From: an uncultured Clostridia bacterium
GTDB taxonomy: Bacteria > Bacillota > Clostridia > Oscillospirales > Ruminococcaceae
DNA: 13,784 bases
Assembly: GCA_947427325.1 (NCBI GenBank)
Contig: CANEHP010000041.1
Span: 1-13,784, forward strand
Direction of reading: 5' to 3'
Position numbers and translations under genes: made by a program. Numbering within the stretch: position 1 is the first letter of the stretch; every line of letters starts with the position of its first letter. Positions 1 to 6,703 of this stretch are shown here, piece after piece. The notes under the pieces are model-generated. The model ran no database searches and was not told the origin of the DNA. It saw nothing but the letters and a program-made list of their open reading frames with translations.

Positions 1-13
1 ATACCTTTAAAAA

Positions 14-34
14 GATAAAATGTTCTCAGACATT
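14..34 (+). repeat. 21-bp direct repeat, copy 1
   Basis: A 21-bp sequence beginning GATAAAATG and ending CAGACATT occurs here and, base for base, at 284-304. This copy overlaps the outer edge of the palindromic element at 32-215 by three bases. It could be an operator, the end of a dispersed repeat, or a duplication linked to insertion of the element. The sequence alone does not decide between these. Confidence 0.8.
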
Positions 35-215
35 TAAGGCAGCACCGCACAATGACCGCCTAACGACTTTGCGTGCGACTTGCTTGCATATTTTCCGTCA
101 TCTTGCACAAATTCTCCTTGAAATACGTCGGTATTCCATCGTCGAATTTATGCAAGCTGACAAAAAATCTGACTGCGCAATTCACGCGCAATCATTGTGC
201 GGTGTTGCCTTAAAT
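32..215. repeat. Palindrome-ended MITE-like repeat element
   Basis: The two ends are inverted repeats of 24 bp with one mismatch: 32-55 carries AAGGCAGCACCGCACAATGA and 192-215 carries its reverse complement with a single G/A difference. A TTAA lies just outside the GGC/GCC core on each side (34-37 and 210-213). That would fit a TTAA target duplication, but TTAA is palindromic and may simply extend the stem. The interior of about 136 bp has no plausible gene. Size, termini and intergenic location fit a non-autonomous transposable element (MITE) or a similar dispersed structured repeat. I recall comparable elements in gut Clostridia, but family membership is not proven here. Confidence 0.7.
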
Positions 216-245
216 AAATTTTTCCTCTTTACGTAGTCTGAGGTT

Positions 246-273
246 ATTATATCATAAGAAGAAAATTTTGCAA
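246..273 (-). promoter_or_regulatory. Minus-strand sigma-A-type promoter reading left
   Basis: On the minus strand, TTGCAA (268-273) is followed by a 16-bp spacer and TATAAT (246-251). The spacer ends in TGA, giving a TGn-extended -10 box. Transcription would start near 239 and pass straight through the palindromic element at 32-215 before leaving the window. The promoter presumably serves a divergent gene to the left that is not visible. Confidence 0.55.
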
Positions 274-283
274 TGCAAAAAAC

Positions 284-304
284 GATAAAATGTTCTCAGA
301 CATT
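284..304 (+). repeat. 21-bp direct repeat, copy 2
   Basis: This is identical to 14-34, with the two copies 270 bp apart. It lies immediately upstream of the minus-strand promoter at 246-273 and about 110 bp upstream of the + strand promoter at 414-442. It is therefore well placed to be a binding site shared by divergent promoters, although that is inference. Confidence 0.8.
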
Positions 305-413
305 AAAATGATTTTGCCAATAATACTTGACACATTTTCTTCGCATATTTCTGTTGTGAGACTTAATATGAGAACTTACAGCAACAAATCTTACCATAAA
401 AAATCATAAGCTA

Positions 414-442
414 TTGAAAAATAATAAAATATATGATAAAAT
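414..442 (+). promoter_or_regulatory. Promoter of the exporter operon
   Basis: TTGAAA (414-419), a 17-bp spacer and TAAAAT (437-442) match the housekeeping sigma-factor consensus. The -10 box is preceded by TGA, an extended -10. Transcription would begin near 449, which leaves only a few bases before the ATG at 454. This supports initiation of the lipoprotein at 496. An overlapping TATAAT at 442-447 has a spacer of 22 bp and is less likely. Confidence 0.75.
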
Positions 443-495
443 ATAATGTATGAATGTGTCCAATCCAATCACATCTAAAAATTGAGGAATACTAT

Positions 496-1476
496 ATGAA
501 AATTCTTAAGAAAAAAATACTTGTATCTTTTGTTTTGACCGGAATTATGCTCAGTATTTCGGGCTGTTACTTTTTTCCAAGCGAAGAGCCTGTTCTTGAG
601 CCTCCCACGCTTGATGTGGAGAAGGTGGTGTACTCTACATATACTGTCAGAAAAAAGGATATTGAAAGCTCTGTGATAAAAAGCGGCTACGTTATTTCCG
701 CAAGCGAAACCGACTGCTATTTTAATAAATATTCGGGACAGCTTAAAAACATTTACGTAAATCCCGGAGATTTTGTTGAGGAAGGTCAGCTTATTGCCGA
801 AATGAACAACGGCACTATCGAGCACCAGCTTAAAATACAGCAGAAAAAGGTGGAATTGGCGCAGCTTAAATATAATAATTCACATTCTGCCGAAGATAAG
901 CTTCAGCTTGAAATTGAGCAGAATATGCTGGATTCCTATCAGGATCAATTTGACGGGGGAAGAATTTACGCTCCCGTATCGGGACAGGTTTCCTTTGTTA
1001 AAACCTTGAATCCCGGAAATACGGTAGATCCTTACGATGTTCTTGTAAAGATAATAGATCCCGATATGCTTTGTGTAAGAGCAGAAATTGAGGGCAACAG
1101 CGAATTTGCCGTAGATGACTCTGTTACGGTTGAGGTAAACGGAGATATGTATGAGGGTGTGATAGTACGCACTCCGAAGGAAGAGCTTGAAGAGGGAGAC
1201 AGCTACAGTGATACGGTTTTTGTTGAATTTACAAAGGAAAGCCCCGGATTTGGATGCTTAGGCTCTATCGCAAATATCAAGAAGATAAAAGCAATCTCTC
1301 TCAATGCTTTGGTAGTACCAAAATATGTAATAAAAGACGATGGCGACAGGCAGTATGTTCATGTATTAAGGAATGACGAAAAGACCGAAGTTGATATTAC
1401 CACGGGAGTCAGCAATGCGGTGGAAATCGAAGTGCTTTCCGGTCTTGCCGAAGGCGATAAGGTGATATCGAGATAA
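496..1476 (+). CDS. Lipoprotein periplasmic-adaptor (HlyD/MacA-like) subunit of ABC exporter
   Basis: This is a 326-residue membrane-fusion/adaptor lipoprotein that would link an FtsX-type ABC permease to the outside of the cytoplasmic membrane. The ATG at 496 is preferred over one at 454. It has a GAGG ribosome site at 484-487, the promoter start lies at about 449, and it puts a clean lipoprotein signal at the N-terminus: a Lys-rich start, a hydrophobic stretch at residues 8-22 and the lipobox ISGC with Cys24. Residues 76-105 and 156-190 are the two halves of a split biotinyl/lipoyl-like domain, with motifs NPGDFVEEGQLIAEM and IYAPVSGQV. A short alpha-hairpin lies between them at about 106-154. 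A beta-barrel region follows, and the C-terminal part ends in GLAEGDKVI, typical of adaptor proteins. The next gene, the permease at 1605, is the obvious partner. The transported substrate cannot be read from the sequence. Confidence 0.85.
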   Translation: MKILKKKILVSFVLTGIMLSISGCYFFPSEEPVLEPPTLDVEKVVYSTYTVRKKDIESSVIKSGYVISASETDCYFNKYSGQLKNIYVNPGDFVEEGQLIAEMNNGTIEHQLKIQQKKVELAQLKYNNSHSAEDKLQLEIEQNMLDSYQDQFDGGRIYAPVSGQVSFVKTLNPGNTVDPYDVLVKIIDPDMLCVRAEIEGNSEFAVDDSVTVEVNGDMYEGVIVRTPKEELEEGDSYSDTVFVEFTKESPGFGCLGSIANIKKIKAISLNALVVPKYVIKDDGDRQYVHVLRNDEKTEVDITTGVSNAVEIEVLSGLAEGDKVISR

Positions 1477-1488
1477 GAGCAAAATATT

Positions 1489-1567
1489 CGGCAGAGAATA
1501 TAACTGCCGACCGAAATCCTCAGTAGGCTGAGCAGCAGGGTCTTTTATAAATCCGGGGCGTCGCCCC
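1489..1567 (+). other. Three small hairpins between adaptor and permease genes
   Basis: The 128-bp gap between the two exporter genes holds three inverted repeats in a row. They are CGGCAG/CTGCCG (1489-1494 and 1504-1509), CTCAG/CTGAG with a 4-base loop (1519-1523 and 1528-1532), and GGGGCG/CGCCCC around one base (1555-1560 and 1562-1567). None is followed by a T-run, so they are not obvious terminators. They could be a processing or mRNA-stability region that sets the ratio of adaptor to permease. Confidence 0.4.
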
Positions 1568-1604
1568 TAATTGAAAAAAATTATAACATGGAAAGGGCAA
1601 GCCG

Positions 1605-4493
1605 TTGTTTACTGTACTTTTAAGAAAAATGCGCAATACCAAGTGGATGGTATTATGTTTGATTTTGGGATTTTTAATGGCTGCGGGTATGATGAGCACC
1701 GTGCCTATATATATGGACGCTTCTCTTCAGCGTGTACTTATCAAGGAAATGGAGCAGTATCAGATTCAAAGCGGCTCATATCCCGGGAAATATATTGTTT
1801 CCGCCGATGTGCCTTTAGGGGTAACGGCGGAGAATCAGCTTGCTGTTTTGGATAAGACTTCGAAAATGGTTAAGAACCGTATAGACAGAATCGGAATACC
1901 CGTGGAGAACAGCAAAGTTGTAGTTTCGGACAATCTTCTTTTTTTGGTACATGGCACAAATGCGTCCAATGCAAGCTCTACCCATGTACGAATTACCGCT
2001 ATGAGCGGAATAGAGGATCATATTGATGTTTTTCAGGGAGAACTGTATAATGAAAGCGGCATAGCGGAGGACGGAAGCTATCAGGTAATTGTAACCGAGG
2101 AAGCGGCAAAAGCTTTAGGAATAGTCTGCGGCAGCAAATACCTTATAAATCCGGTCGACACAAGTCGGGAAAGCTTTTATATAACCGTTGCGGGCTTCTT
2201 TACTCAATCCGCTGCCGGCGACAGCTATTGGTCGGAGGATCTGATTGACTATGCAGGCAGCGTTTTTATCCCCTTTTCCCTTTCAGAAAAGCTGATAGGC
2301 AGCGGACTTATCAATATTGTTTCTCTGAGCGTAAACTATAACCTTAACTATCATTCGGTAAATATGAATGATATAAGCAATATTTCCGAAAATTTGCAAA
2401 GCGACTTTGCCTTTTATTCGGAAAAAGCCTGTAAATTTGAAATGGGTTCGGCAGATATTATAAGCAGCTACGTAAAAAAGGCGTCGTCTTTAACGGCTAT
2501 ATTATGGGCAATTCAAATTCCTACAATGATAATGCTTGCCTTTTATTTGTTTATGGTATCGCAGCTGAATATCGAGAGAGAAAGAAACGAGATTGCGGTG
2601 TTAAAATCCCGGGGAGCAAAACCCCTTCAGATTTTCTCCATATATTCCATGGAAATGGCTTTTTTGGGACTGGTGACCTTATTAACAGCCCCCTTTATCG
2701 GATTGCTGCTTTGCAAGTTTTTAGGTGTCAGCAACGGTTTTATGGAGTTTGTAAACCGTTCGGGCATAGCTGCAAAGCTCTCCGTTACGGCATTTATCTA
2801 TGCGCTGGCTGCTGTGCTTGTATTCTTTATCACCACAATGATTCCAATTATACCTGCGTCAAAGCTGACTATCGTTGAATACAAACAGAGCAAAACCAAA
2901 ATCAGAAAAACCGCTCTTTGGGAGATTTGCGGTATTGATATAATACTTATCGGATTATCCGTTACCTTTTACTTTTTATACACTCACTTTACAAACGAAG
3001 CTATAAGTAAAGGAACATTTGAGGCTACAGGGCAGATCGATCCCCTGATTTTCGTTTTTTCCTCCTGTTTGATTTTGGGATTGGGTTTGTTTTTCGTCCG
3101 AATTTATCCTTATATTCTGAAGCTTATTTATATTGCGGGAAAGCTTTTATGGACTCCTGCACAATATATGGCGCTAACTTCTGTTTCTTGTGCGGGCGGC
3201 AGCAAGGAAAGGTTTTTAATGCTGTTTCTTATATTGACCTTTTCCTACGGCATATTTTCTGCAAATACTGCCAGGGCAATTAACAACAACAAAAGCGATA
3301 TGATATTTTATCAAAACGGAGCGGATATAGTTATTACCGAATACTGGCCTCAAACCGAATATTATGTGGGAGATGTCAAAGCGACTGTTTACCAAGAGCC
3401 GGATTTTTCAAAGTATCAAGCTCTTACAGGCGTTGAGTCGGCGGCAAAGGTACTCTATGAAGATAACGCAAAGCTGTATACAAGCGGCAGCTCTGCCAAT
3501 ACCCGCCCGGACGGCGGCAATGAGGAAGCCGACGATAGGGACAAAGCAGCCGATCGGAATGATAATGCCCCTTCTAAGCAGGGAAACAAAAAAGGCGCCG
3601 CCACAGTTAAAGCAATGGCGATAGATCCTATTCGGTTTGCAAAAACCGCTTGGTTCCGTGACGATCTTCTGCCTATTCAGTGGCAGAACTATTGCAACGC
3701 ACTTAACCGTTATTCCGAGGGAGTTATAATATCGTCGTCCCTGGCAAATGACTATAATCTTAAAATGGGCGACGAGGTAAATGTTTCCATGAACGCTCAA
3801 GACAGACTGCCTGTAACTGTGGTGGCGGTAGTGGACTATTGGCCGGGTATTAACCCTAACAGTGACCCTAAGTATTTTTGCATAGTAAATTACAGCTACA
3901 TTGCCGCAAATTGCGACCTTAAACCCTACAGCGTTTGGGTTAAGCTGGCGGATGACGCTAAATCCGAAACACTGTATGCAGAGATAAAGGAACAGCACAT
4001 TCCCATAGAAACCTTTAAAGACAGTACACAAATGCTGATCGCCGAAAAGAACAATCCCTCGCTGCAAGGCTTAAACGGCGGGCTTACATTGGGCTTTATT
4101 ATAACTATGATAATGTCTGTTATCGGATTTTTAATTTACTGGATTTTGTCTATAAAAGGCCGCACCCTTCAGTTTGGTATATTAAGGGCAATGGGTATGT
4201 CGCTAAAGGAAATTATTGCGATGTTGGGCTATGAACAGATTTTAGTTTCACTTAGCTCTATAGTAATGGCATTTGTGATAGGCGGCATAACCGGCGATAT
4301 ATATGTTCCTTTTTTCCAAAATATGTACCGGGTGGATCAGCAGATACCGCCGTTTATAGTATCCGCCTCCGCAGGAGATTATATAAAGATTTATATTTTA
4401 ATTGCGGTTATGCTGATAGGCGGATTTTTGGTTTTGGGCAATATTATAAAGAAAATAAATATCAATAAAGCACTTAAATTGGGGGAAGATTAA
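1605..4493 (+). CDS. Double FtsX-domain ABC transporter permease
   Basis: This is a 962-residue integral membrane protein of the FtsX/MacB/LolC permease type, acting in the cytoplasmic membrane. The start is TTG at 1605, with GAAAGGG at 1591-1597 as its ribosome site. The first membrane helix (13-33) is followed by a large extracytoplasmic domain (34-290). The first FtsX module (about 293-420) carries the cytoplasmic loop motif NIERERNEIAVLKSRGA after its first helix. Further helices lie near 442-462, 480-512 and 537-556. A second extracytoplasmic domain (557-820) contains a charged low-complexity stretch at 627-667. A second FtsX module (823-955) has the matching loop GRTLQFGILRAMGMS. About ten helices are expected. 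Family members need an ATPase subunit, and no ABC ATPase gene lies beside it. It probably works with the lipoprotein adaptor encoded upstream. Substrates of this family range from lipoproteins to peptides, and this one is unknown. Confidence 0.85.
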   Translation: MFTVLLRKMRNTKWMVLCLILGFLMAAGMMSTVPIYMDASLQRVLIKEMEQYQIQSGSYPGKYIVSADVPLGVTAENQLAVLDKTSKMVKNRIDRIGIPVENSKVVVSDNLLFLVHGTNASNASSTHVRITAMSGIEDHIDVFQGELYNESGIAEDGSYQVIVTEEAAKALGIVCGSKYLINPVDTSRESFYITVAGFFTQSAAGDSYWSEDLIDYAGSVFIPFSLSEKLIGSGLINIVSLSVNYNLNYHSVNMNDISNISENLQSDFAFYSEKACKFEMGSADIISSYVKKASSLTAILWAIQIPTMIMLAFYLFMVSQLNIERERNEIAVLKSRGAKPLQIFSIYSMEMAFLGLVTLLTAPFIGLLLCKFLGVSNGFMEFVNRSGIAAKLSVTAFIYALAAVLVFFITTMIPIIPASKLTIVEYKQSKTKIRKTALWEICGIDIILIGLSVTFYFLYTHFTNEAISKGTFEATGQIDPLIFVFSSCLILGLGLFFVRIYPYILKLIYIAGKLLWTPAQYMALTSVSCAGGSKERFLMLFLILTFSYGIFSANTARAINNNKSDMIFYQNGADIVITEYWPQTEYYVGDVKATVYQEPDFSKYQALTGVESAAKVLYEDNAKLYTSGSSANTRPDGGNEEADDRDKAADRNDNAPSKQGNKKGAATVKAMAIDPIRFAKTAWFRDDLLPIQWQNYCNALNRYSEGVIISSSLANDYNLKMGDEVNVSMNAQDRLPVTVVAVVDYWPGINPNSDPKYFCIVNYSYIAANCDLKPYSVWVKLADDAKSETLYAEIKEQHIPIETFKDSTQMLIAEKNNPSLQGLNGGLTLGFIITMIMSVIGFLIYWILSIKGRTLQFGILRAMGMSLKEIIAMLGYEQILVSLSSIVMAFVIGGITGDIYVPFFQNMYRVDQQIPPFIVSASAGDYIKIYILIAVMLIGGFLVLGNIIKKININKALKLGED

Positions 4494-4558
4494 TGACGGT
4501 CCGAAAAGTCATAATATACATAATTTCCGCAAATCTCGGACGCTTTTGCGATATCTGA
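4493..4558 (+). CDS. Possible 21-residue leaderless-overlap ORF
   Basis: An ATG at 4493-4495 overlaps the permease stop (TAATG) and follows a strong GGGGGAAG purine run at 4481-4488, an ideal coupling arrangement. The reading frame has only 21 codons, beginning MTVRKVIIYIISANLGRF, with a basic N-terminus and a short hydrophobic stretch. It matches no family that I know. It could be a translated micropeptide, the remnant of a lost third exporter gene, or chance. Confidence 0.2.
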   Translation: MTVRKVIIYIISANLGRFCDI

Positions 4559-4576
4559 AAAGAAGGAAATACAACT

Positions 4577-5311
4577 ATGCAAAAAATATTGGGCTGTATA
4601 AGAAAAGCAGTGCAGCTCTACAATTTAATTGAGGACGGCGACAAAATAGCCGTGGCAGTTTCGGGAGGGAAGGACAGCCTTGTAATGCTTCAGGGCTTAG
4701 CGGAGTTTAAGCGCTTTGCCGGAATAGATTACAGCTTAACGGCAATTACAATAGATCCCTGCTTTGACGGAATTGCAGGGGATTACTCTGCCGTTCAAGG
4801 ATTATGCGACAAGCTGGGAATACCTTATGTGACGGAAAAAACCGATATTGCCAAAATAGTCTTTGATATAAGAAAAGAGAAAAATCCTTGCTCTCTTTGT
4901 GCAAAAATGCGCAGAGGCGCACTTCATGAGCTGTCAAAATCTTTAAACTGCAACAAGCTTGCTTTAGGTCACAATAACGATGACGTGGTGGAAACATTTA
5001 TTATGAATCTTTTCGGAGAAGGGAGAATTGCATGTTTTGCGCCAAAAAGCTATTTGACAAGAAGGGATTTAACGGTTATACGCCCCCTATGTCTTGCTTC
5101 CGAGGCGCAGGTGAGAGCCGCCGCAAAACATGAAGGCTTGGAAATTGTGAAGTCCAAATGTCCGGCAGACAAGCATACAAAGCGGCAGGAGACAAAGGAT
5201 TGGCTCTATTCAAGGGAAAGGGAAGACAAAGGATTTATTATAAGGCTCTTTGGAGCAATGCACCGAGCTGATGTAAACGGCTGGGGCTTTCCCGAAGATA
5301 AAAAGAAATAA
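4577..5311 (+). CDS. ttcA: TtcA-family tRNA 2-thiocytidine biosynthesis enzyme
   Basis: This is a 244-residue cytosolic PP-loop ATPase of the TtcA family, which thiolates cytidine 32 of tRNA through an adenylated intermediate and a [4Fe-4S] cluster. The PP-loop SGGKDS is at residues 29-34. The CxxC pair is C105/C108 (PCSLC), and the third cluster cysteine is C195 in SKCP. The segment GHNNDDVVETF (131-141) is typical of this family. The ATG at 4577 has AAGGAAA about seven bases upstream. The protein is shorter than the roughly 310-residue E. coli enzyme and mainly lacks terminal extensions. It stands just upstream of a CCA-enzyme homologue, another tRNA-maturation family. A related PP-loop tRNA-thiolation activity on a different position cannot be excluded. 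Confidence 0.85.
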   Translation: MQKILGCIRKAVQLYNLIEDGDKIAVAVSGGKDSLVMLQGLAEFKRFAGIDYSLTAITIDPCFDGIAGDYSAVQGLCDKLGIPYVTEKTDIAKIVFDIRKEKNPCSLCAKMRRGALHELSKSLNCNKLALGHNNDDVVETFIMNLFGEGRIACFAPKSYLTRRDLTVIRPLCLASEAQVRAAAKHEGLEIVKSKCPADKHTKRQETKDWLYSREREDKGFIIRLFGAMHRADVNGWGFPEDKKK

Positions 5312-5353
5312 ACGGTTTTTTAATAATAGCTAAAATTATCGGAGGAATCAGCT

Positions 5354-6547
5354 TTGGCAGATACTGTAAATATTCCCGATACAATAAATATTCCCCATCA
5401 GGTTTCGTCTATGATGTATTATATAAGTGAGCGTGAATATCAGTGCTACATTGTAGGGGAATGTGTTAAAAATATGCTTTTGGGTCAGCCCATGGGCGAT
5501 GTGGATATAGTAGTTAATGCGCCCTTGGACAGATTAGAGATTATTTTGGAGGAATACAGGATCATTGATAAAGATATCCAAAGGAACACCATGACGGTTA
5601 TGGCAGGAGGCATTCCTGTTATGATAAGCAGTTATTATTGTGAAAATCCCGATATTCCCATACCTTACCGCACTTTAAAGGATGAACTGAACAACAGAGA
5701 TTTTACTGTAAATACAATTTGCGCCGATCGTTTCGGCAATATAAGGGACATTTTTAACGGCGTATCCTGCCTTTCTCAAAAGCCGATCATACTAAAGGCG
5801 ATAGGGGAGGATGAGCCTCCCTATACTAATGAAGACGGAGAAACAGTCGCCCTCCCTCTTTCGGTAGAAAAAAATCCCCAATATATATTAAAAGCATTAG
5901 CCCTTATGGGTTCGGGGGAATATTCAATTTCCAATAACACCGCCAATGCAATAAAGCTTAATGCGGATTCGGTAACAGGCTTGCCTGCCGCCGTTTTGCG
6001 CAGGGGCTTTGAAGATATACTGATGTCAAAAAGGGTTTGCGACGTCCTTATGGAATATTTTAAGGTTCTCACCGCTATTTTTCCCGAATTTAACAATACT
6101 TTGGATTTTGAGCAAAAGAGCATTTTTCAAAGCCACACATTATATGAGCATTTATGTAAAAGCGTAGGGTATTCCACGCCGGATTTAGCGCTGAGGTATG
6201 CTCTTTTGTTCCATGGTGTGGGAAAGCCTGACTGTATGGCGGAAAATGAAGACGGCTATGCTACTTATTTCGGTCATTCGGAGCGTTCTATGCTGATAGC
6301 GGTTAATGCTTTGAAAAGGTTAGAGGCTGACAGAGATTTAATTGACGAAGTTGCTTTTTTAATAACTCATCATGATATGGGAGAGATATTGGAAGAACAG
6401 GACGCCTTAGAGCTTACCGAAAAGTATTCAAAGCAGGATGTGAGAAAAATTATTTTGCTGTCCGCCGCAAATCTAAGGGCAAAATCTCCCAATAATGAGC
6501 AAAAGGCTAATATGCTGAAAAAATTGGCCGATGGTGTAATCAGATAA
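5354..6547 (+). CDS. Divergent CCA-adding-enzyme homologue (nucleotidyltransferase plus altered HD domain)
   Basis: The 397-residue protein follows the layout of bacterial class II tRNA nucleotidyltransferases: palm domain (about 18-150), neck/body (about 150-250) and an HD-type domain (about 260-390). TTG at 5354 is the start, with GGAGGA at 5341-5346 seven bases upstream. The metal-binding GDVDI (D49, D51) and NRDFTVN (114-120) are kept. Other hallmarks have changed. The usual GGxVRD is GECVKN (35-40). The base-selecting EDPLR-type motif appears as KNPQY (173-177). The HD pair in LLHDIGKP is LFHGVGKP, with H287-G288, one base away from Asp. H266 and H308 of the HD fold remain. The fold assignment is firm, but CCA addition or phosphohydrolase activity is doubtful. 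It may be a specialised paralogue or a diverged sole copy. Confidence 0.75.
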   Translation: MADTVNIPDTINIPHQVSSMMYYISEREYQCYIVGECVKNMLLGQPMGDVDIVVNAPLDRLEIILEEYRIIDKDIQRNTMTVMAGGIPVMISSYYCENPDIPIPYRTLKDELNNRDFTVNTICADRFGNIRDIFNGVSCLSQKPIILKAIGEDEPPYTNEDGETVALPLSVEKNPQYILKALALMGSGEYSISNNTANAIKLNADSVTGLPAAVLRRGFEDILMSKRVCDVLMEYFKVLTAIFPEFNNTLDFEQKSIFQSHTLYEHLCKSVGYSTPDLALRYALLFHGVGKPDCMAENEDGYATYFGHSERSMLIAVNALKRLEADRDLIDEVAFLITHHDMGEILEEQDALELTEKYSKQDVRKIILLSAANLRAKSPNNEQKANMLKKLADGVIR

Positions 6548-6554
6548 AAACATA

Positions 6555-6583
6555 TTGAAAAACTTTCGGTTTTATGTTAAAAT
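6555..6583 (+). promoter_or_regulatory. Strong promoter of the Ser-Phe repeat operon
   Basis: TTGAAA (6555-6560), a spacer of exactly 17 bp and TAAAAT (6578-6583) preceded by TGT form an extended -10 promoter. The expected start near 6590 leaves a 5' leader of roughly 114 nt before the GTG at 6704. That leader begins with a small dyad, AAGGC (6590-6594) and GCCTT (6609-6613). It separates the three-gene unit from the tRNA-enzyme genes upstream. Confidence 0.75.
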
Positions 6584-6703
6584 ATACTTAAGGCAAACGC
6601 AGCCGACAGCCTTGAAAAACATTAAAAATGGCAAAAAAGTTCTTAGCGCAGACAAATCTGTAAATATGTTTTCAAGATAAGAAAAGAAAGAAGGTGATTT
6701 CTG

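Noticed and set aside
325..360. TTGACA near 326 as a -35 box
   Set aside because: No acceptable -10 box lies 16-18 bases downstream. The 414-442 pair is far better.
454..495. Upstream ATG for the lipoprotein, adding 14 residues
   Set aside because: It would lie only a few bases from the predicted transcription start, has no ribosome site, and would bury the lipoprotein signal.
1571..1855. 94-codon ORF overlapping the start of the permease gene in another frame
   Set aside because: It overlaps the well-supported permease frame, has a poor start context and resembles no protein.
4494..4576. GTCCGA/TCGGAC dyad after the permease as a terminator
   Set aside because: The stem is only six pairs, the loop is over 30 bases, and no T-run follows.
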